Shown: piece after piece, positions 33,688 through 37,939 of the stretch | Position numbering within the stretch: the stretch's first letter is position 1 | Layout of the letters: each line of letters starts with the position of its first letter | DNA from: Acidobacteriota bacterium | GTDB lineage: Bacteria; Acidobacteriota; Terriglobia; Terriglobales; Acidobacteriaceae | Reading direction: 5' to 3' | NCBI GenBank assembly: GCA_021793595.1 | Contig: JAJYSL010000020.1 | Span: 1-37,939 of the forward strand | Length of the DNA: 37,939 nt | Translations under genes and position numbers: made by a program | The notes under the pieces: generated by a model | Told to the model about the DNA's origin: nothing | What the model saw: only the letters and a program-made list of their open reading frames with translations | Databases searched by the model: none

Positions 33688-35034
33688 ATGATCCGAACTC
33701 GCGCTTTCCGTAGAGACGCATGGCGGTCGATCTTCGTCAGCGGTTGCGCTCTGGTTCTCGCACCTTTTTTTGTCATGGCTGGCTTGGGACAAACAACTTC
33801 AACCCGGTCAATGTTGCCCTCAGGTTTGCCGGGCGCGCTGACAATGAGCAACGGCTCCAAAGTTACTACACCCGCTCAATGGCAGCGTCGCAGAGCCGAA
33901 CTGCTGAAATTGTTTACCCAGCAGGAATACGGCGTAGCCCCGTCCCACCCTAAGTCCATGCGTTTCGTGGTTGTCGATGACACCCGCAGCGCGCTCGGCG
34001 GCTTGGCGACGCGCAAGCAGGTGACGATTCTGTTAAAGGGAACCGACAGCGGACCTAAACTTTACCTTTTGCTTTATATCCCGAACCAGACGCATCGCCC
34101 TCCTGTCTTTCTGGGGCTGAATTTCTGGGGCAATGAGACCGTCAATGCCGATCCCGGCATTTTTATTTCTTCCCGCTGGACCCAGAGCGTGGAGAATCAT
34201 CCACCGGATCCGAACACCGCCTTCTGCCTGAAGGGCCATCGTGCCACATCTGCCTGTCGAGGCATTGCCGCTGAGAAATGGCCCATTGAGACCATCCTGA
34301 AGCGAGGATATGCCGTGGCCACGGTATTTCGCGCGGATGTTGATCCAGACTATATCGGCAGCTATCAAGACAGCCTGAAAATCTACTATCCGCAGTTACA
34401 AGGGCGTGGCGATAACTTTTCGACTATCGGCGCGTGGGCCTGGGCGTTGCGCCGCATCATGGATTATCTGGAAACCGACCGCGATGTCGATGCATCGAGG
34501 GTCGCGGTCTTTGGCTGGTCGCGTCTGGGCAAAGCCGCTCTGTGGGCGGCTGCGCAGGACCCGCGGTTTGCCATGGCCATCAGCGACGATTCCGGCGCGG
34601 GAGGCGCAAAGCTATTCCGGCGGGACAAGGGCGAAACCATTCGCGACCTGAATACTGTCTTTCCTTACTGGTTCTGCAAAAACTTCAAGCAATACACCGG
34701 TCAAGATCGTACGCTGCCTTTTGACCAGCACATGTTGATCGCGTTGATTGCGCCGCGACCGGTCTATATTGCCAGTGCGATTGACGATCACTGGGCCGAT
34801 CCTGAAGGGGAGTTTCTCTCCGGCGTCGCTGCTACGCCCGTCTATAAGCTCTTCGGCACCGACGGCTTGCCTGTTAGCGAGTGGCCACAAGTGGATCATC
34901 CAGTGATGGGCCAGATTGGCTACCATGTTCGCAGCGGTGGCCATAATATTACGTTCTACGATTGGGCGCAGTATCTGAACTTTGCCGACATGCACCTGAA
35001 GGAATCAGGGCGGCCGCGGAACCGGGCCCAGTGA
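33688..35034 (+). CDS. CE15-type glucuronoyl esterase, secreted
   Basis: This 448-aa alpha/beta hydrolase resembles carbohydrate esterase family 15, which cleaves esters between lignin alcohols and 4-O-methyl-glucuronic acid on xylan. A hydrophobic export signal covers residues about 12-34. The nucleophile Ser278 lies in the family motif GWSRLGKAAL; SDDSGAGGAKL and the C-terminal SGGHNITFYDW (catalytic-type His near 418) are also present. The conserved PVFLGLNFWGNE region is near residue 140. ATG 33688 has AAGGGGG upstream. A GH28 gene follows on the same strand, so the two may act together on plant cell-wall uronic-acid polymers. Confidence 0.87.
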   Translation: MIRTRAFRRDAWRSIFVSGCALVLAPFFVMAGLGQTTSTRSMLPSGLPGALTMSNGSKVTTPAQWQRRRAELLKLFTQQEYGVAPSHPKSMRFVVVDDTRSALGGLATRKQVTILLKGTDSGPKLYLLLYIPNQTHRPPVFLGLNFWGNETVNADPGIFISSRWTQSVENHPPDPNTAFCLKGHRATSACRGIAAEKWPIETILKRGYAVATVFRADVDPDYIGSYQDSLKIYYPQLQGRGDNFSTIGAWAWALRRIMDYLETDRDVDASRVAVFGWSRLGKAALWAAAQDPRFAMAISDDSGAGGAKLFRRDKGETIRDLNTVFPYWFCKNFKQYTGQDRTLPFDQHMLIALIAPRPVYIASAIDDHWADPEGEFLSGVAATPVYKLFGTDGLPVSEWPQVDHPVMGQIGYHVRSGGHNITFYDWAQYLNFADMHLKESGRPRNRAQ

Positions 35035-35085
35035 AACGGACCCCAAAATGAAGCGCCTTAAATTTTATGAATTATGAGGAGCAAT

Positions 35086-36696
35086 ATGCAGACACCCAGA
35101 AGAGACTTGCTGAAATTTGCGGGCGGCGGGATGGCCGCTTCTTTGATGAGCGCAAATCCACTGCGTGCGGGCGATTCTGCGCAGGTTGGGGGAATGCACG
35201 CGGGCGGAAGCGTTTTTCCCGTGCGCAAATTCGGCGCGGTCGGCGATGGCACTACCATCGACACGATGGCGGTGAATAAAGCCATTGATGCGGCAGCGGC
35301 TGCCGGCGGCGGTGGGGTTCACTTTTCGGCGGGAACGTATGCGTGTTATTCGATTCACCTGAAAAGCAATGTCACGCTGTTTCTCGATCGCGGCGCCACC
35401 ATTCTGGCAGCACCGACGCCCGCTGAGGGAGGCTCCGGCGGCTATGATGCGCCCGAGGCAAACCTGCCAGATCTTGCCTATCAGGATTATGGTCATTCGC
35501 ATTTCCACAATAGCTTGATCTGGGGAGAAGATCTCCATGATTGCGGTATCGTGGGGCCCGGCCTCATCTGGGGGAAAGGCCTGGATCGCGGCTGGTCGAG
35601 CCACGACCACACTCGCATGGAGCCGCGCGGCGGCGGCAACAAGTCGATTGCGCTGAAGAATTGTCACAATGTGTTCCTCAAGGATTTTTCGATCTTGCAG
35701 GGGGGCTGGTTTGGCATTCTGGTGACCGGCGTCGATAACCTGACCATCGACAATCTGACCATCGATACCAATCGAGACGGCATGGATATCGACTGTTGCC
35801 GCAATGTTCGCGTGTCGAATTGCACCGTGAATTCTCCATGGGACGATGCCATTGTTCCGAAGAGCTCGTTTGCGTTGGGTTATGCGCGTTCCACCGAGAA
35901 TGTCACCATCGCAAACTGCTATGTGACCGGCACGTATCAGATGGGCAGTTTGTTGGACGGAACGCTGAAGAAATTTCCCGGCGCGAAGGATGCTCCCCGC
36001 ATTGGACGCATCAAGCTGGGCACCGAGTCGAATGGCGGATTTAAGAACATCGCTATTTCCAACTGTGTGTTTGAAGGCTGTCACGGGTTGGCGCTGGAAA
36101 CGGTGGATGGAGCGCTGCTCGAAGACATTGCAATTACGAACATCACCATGCGAGATATTGCGACCGCGCCGATTTTTCTGCGACTCGGCGCCAGAATGCG
36201 CGGGCCGGCGAATGTCCCGGTAGGTCAGTTGCGGCGGGTTTTGATCAGCAATATTGTCGCTTCGAACGTCAATCCGCAGCAGTGCTCGATAATGAGCGGC
36301 ATCCCTGATCACGCCATTGAAGACATCAAGATCAGCGACGTTTTCATCCAGCACCAGGGCGGTGGAACGCGAGAGCAGGCCGCGCTGCATCCGCCGGAAA
36401 AGGAAAATCAGTATCCGGAGCCGAACATGTTCGGAGTTACTCCGGCGCAGGGATTTTATCTGCGTCACGTAAAAAACCTCGACATGAGCCATATTGAAAT
36501 TACGTCGATTGCGCCCGATGCTCGCCCTGGTTTCGTGCTGGATGATGTGAAGGGTGCAGATTTTCTTCGCGTGAAGATGCAGAGGGAGGCAAGTGTCCCT
36601 ACCTTCGCTCTGCACGACGTGCAGGATTTCAATTGCGCGCTGAGCCGCGGCGTGCCTGAGACGACGCTTGCCCAGGCCACAGATAAGAAGATTTAG
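35086..36696 (+). CDS. GH28 polygalacturonase-like hydrolase with Tat signal
   Basis: This 536-aa right-handed beta-helix enzyme of glycoside hydrolase family 28 is expected to cleave pectic galacturonan or rhamnogalacturonan. The N-terminus TPRRDLLKFAGGG is a twin-arginine export signal. VRKFGAVGDGTTIDTMA begins the mature fold. The catalytic acids are seen in NRDGMDIDCCRNV and PWDDAIVPKSS, and RIKLGTESNGG matches the R-I-K motif. The GHG motif of fungal enzymes is not visible, as in other bacterial subgroups. ATG 35086 has GAGGAG at 35076-35081; ATG 35074 would lack a site. It lies between the CE15 gene and a PhyH-type dioxygenase gene. Confidence 0.88.
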   Translation: MQTPRRDLLKFAGGGMAASLMSANPLRAGDSAQVGGMHAGGSVFPVRKFGAVGDGTTIDTMAVNKAIDAAAAAGGGGVHFSAGTYACYSIHLKSNVTLFLDRGATILAAPTPAEGGSGGYDAPEANLPDLAYQDYGHSHFHNSLIWGEDLHDCGIVGPGLIWGKGLDRGWSSHDHTRMEPRGGGNKSIALKNCHNVFLKDFSILQGGWFGILVTGVDNLTIDNLTIDTNRDGMDIDCCRNVRVSNCTVNSPWDDAIVPKSSFALGYARSTENVTIANCYVTGTYQMGSLLDGTLKKFPGAKDAPRIGRIKLGTESNGGFKNIAISNCVFEGCHGLALETVDGALLEDIAITNITMRDIATAPIFLRLGARMRGPANVPVGQLRRVLISNIVASNVNPQQCSIMSGIPDHAIEDIKISDVFIQHQGGGTREQAALHPPEKENQYPEPNMFGVTPAQGFYLRHVKNLDMSHIEITSIAPDARPGFVLDDVKGADFLRVKMQREASVPTFALHDVQDFNCALSRGVPETTLAQATDKKI

Positions 36697-36721
36697 TCGA
36701 ACTGGAAAAGAGGGTAGAACC

Positions 36722-37570
36722 ATGGCAAAGGGTGGACTTACCGATCAGGAAGAACATTCCTACCGAGAAGATGGCTTTGTTCTAGTCAGGAATTTTCTGG
36801 ATGCGGAGGAGATTGGATTGTTGGGAAGGGCGGCGCGAGAAGATCGCGTACTCGATCAACATGCTTACGGGCGCGCGGACGGCGAAGGCGGCACAACTCG
36901 GCTCTCGTTGTGGAACCATCCCACGGATACGATCTATGGGGCGGTTGCGCGAAGCGAGTCCATGGTGGGTGCGGCGGAGAAGTTGCTGGAGGGCGAGGTT
37001 TATCATTACCACTCCAAAATGATCATGAAAGACGCCAGGGTGGGCGGCGCATGGGCTTGGCATCAAGATTATGGGTACTGGTATCAGAACGGCGTTTTGT
37101 TTCCTTTGCTGACCAGCGCGTTTATCGCGATCGACCGCGCCACCAGGGAAAACGGCTGCATGCAGGTCATTCGAAAATCGCACGAAATGGGCCGAATCGA
37201 CCATGTGACGACAGGCGAGCAGGCGGGTGCGGATATGGAGCGGGTCAACGAAGCTCTTAAGAGGCTGGACCTGGTCCATGTCGAAATGGAACCAGGAGAC
37301 ACGTTGTTTTTCCACGCCAACCTGCTGCATCGCTCCGACCAGAATCGCTCAGACAACCCTCGCTGGTCGATGATTTGCTGCTACAACGCTGCCCGCAACA
37401 ATCCCTATAAAGAGTCGCATCATCCCTGCTACACTCCGCTCATCAAAGTCCCCGATGCGGAGATCCGAAACGCCGGGCGGAAACGCTTTTCGGAGTCCCA
37501 TGATGATGCGGCTTGGCTGGAGTCGAGCAAGGACCTTAGCGTTGGCAGATTGCGGAAGAGCGTCTCGTAA
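36722..37570 (+). CDS. Phytanoyl-CoA dioxygenase (PhyH) family oxygenase
   Basis: This 282-aa protein of the Fe(II)/2-oxoglutarate-dependent PhyH family has a double-stranded beta-helix. The metal ligands are His114 and Asp116 (WHQDYGY) and His203 in LLHRSDQNRS, where the following Arg/Ser are the usual 2-oxoglutarate contacts. GDTLFFHANLLH is also typical. ATG 36722 has AGAGGG upstream; the open frame reaches back into the GH28 gene without homology. It follows that gene by 25 bp, so the two may be cotranscribed. The substrate is unknown; members hydroxylate diverse small molecules. Confidence 0.85.
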   Translation: MAKGGLTDQEEHSYREDGFVLVRNFLDAEEIGLLGRAAREDRVLDQHAYGRADGEGGTTRLSLWNHPTDTIYGAVARSESMVGAAEKLLEGEVYHYHSKMIMKDARVGGAWAWHQDYGYWYQNGVLFPLLTSAFIAIDRATRENGCMQVIRKSHEMGRIDHVTTGEQAGADMERVNEALKRLDLVHVEMEPGDTLFFHANLLHRSDQNRSDNPRWSMICCYNAARNNPYKESHHPCYTPLIKVPDAEIRNAGRKRFSESHDDAAWLESSKDLSVGRLRKSVS

Positions 37571-37757
37571 GTGGTTTTCATCGCGCACTTTTTCACGGCA
37601 GCCTTCATGTGTGCTTGCATCCCAGAGAACAATTCCACGGCATTCATCGTGGCGAGTTCTGTGGCAGCGGGACGTGATGGGATGAATTGCTGGCCGATGT
37701 TTTTTGCCTGGTTAATCGCTTCGTCGCAGGTCCAATTGCGAACAACAGGAGAATGAG

Positions 37758-37939
37758 ATGGAAATGAGCGAGCTTCAGCGGAAGACAGCCAATCGCAAGG
37801 TACGCAAGATTTCTCTTTCTGGATATGACCTGATCAATTCTCCGCGGTTCAACAAGGGGACGGCCTTTTCCGACTACGAACGAGATCTATTCCATCTGCA
37901 CGGATTACTGCCGCCGCACGTCGGGAATATTGCAGAAAA
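37758..37939 (+). CDS. NAD-dependent malic enzyme, N-terminal part (cut by window end)
   Basis: The first 60 codons encode the N-terminus of an SfcA/MaeA-type malic enzyme, which oxidatively decarboxylates malate to pyruvate. Recognisable are GYDLINSPRFNKGTAF, then ERDLFHLHGLLPPHV, both strongly conserved in the large bacterial and eukaryotic malic enzymes. ATG 37758 has AGGAG at 37747-37751; another ATG at 37753 is in a different frame. The gene continues beyond the window. The 187 bp between this start and the PhyH gene hold no convincing gene. Confidence 0.9.
   Translation, partial: MEMSELQRKTANRKVRKISLSGYDLINSPRFNKGTAFSDYERDLFHLHGLLPPHVGNIAE

Noticed and set aside
1..37939. CRISPR arrays, rRNA genes, insertion sequences, replication origins
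   Set aside because: No regularly spaced repeats, rRNA-like sequence, transposase or DnaA-box cluster was seen on reading both strands.

Overview
The window looks like a chromosomal segment of a heterotrophic, polysaccharide-degrading bacterium, most probably an Acidobacteriota (Terriglobia-like) genome. This is inferred from moderately high GC, the mix of GH92, GH42, GH28 and CE15 enzymes, ADP-heptose (LPS core) synthesis, and the resemblance of many proteins to acidobacterial families. No rRNA or other taxon-defining marker is present, so the assignment is tentative. No intact mobile element, CRISPR array or rRNA was found.

Layout. 1-1163: a decayed tyrosine-recombinase gene running into tRNA-Ser(CGA). 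1621-6241: a sugar-acid locus. An RpiB-like isomerase on the + strand converges on a leftward operon lacI - hexuronate-type MFS transporter - uxaA. Candidate divergent promoters with a LacI-type operator lie at 6450-6499. 6878-10918: the ADP-L-glycero-D-manno-heptose pathway (sugar kinase fused to a HAD phosphatase, RfaE2-type adenylyltransferase, HldD, GmhA), closed by a clear intrinsic terminator. 11066-14391: a ROK sugar kinase and a secreted GH92 alpha-mannosidase. 14677-20042: a tightly overlapped hoxEFUYHW operon for an NAD-linked bidirectional [NiFe]-hydrogenase plus its maturation protease, preceded by a perfect TGTGA-N6-TCACA site. 20059-20133: tRNA-Gly(CCC).

20274-23886 (- strand): an N-terminally truncated O-methyltransferase, a secreted esterase and a GH42 beta-galactosidase, the last two overlapping by GTGA. 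24139-27361: a small membrane protein, an acyl-CoA dehydrogenase and a convergent DHA2 drug exporter. 27600-30572: meaB, methylmalonyl-CoA epimerase, tsaB and a RimI-like acetyltransferase, the last three with 1-nt stop/start overlaps. 30645-33668: a DUF465 protein, psd, pssA (phosphatidylethanolamine synthesis) and an aspartate-semialdehyde-dehydrogenase homologue lacking the catalytic cysteine. 33688-37570: CE15 esterase, GH28 polygalacturonase and a PhyH-family dioxygenase. 37758-end: the start of an NAD-malic enzyme.

Together the genes describe a cell that secretes enzymes against plant and microbial polysaccharides, imports and dehydrates uronic-acid derivatives, makes a heptose-containing LPS and phosphatidylethanolamine, and can exchange electrons between NAD(H) and H2. 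The most unusual points are the kinase-phosphatase fusion, the Cys-less ASADH paralogue, the RpiB homologue lacking both active-site histidines, and the two CRP-type sites upstream of hox and GH42.
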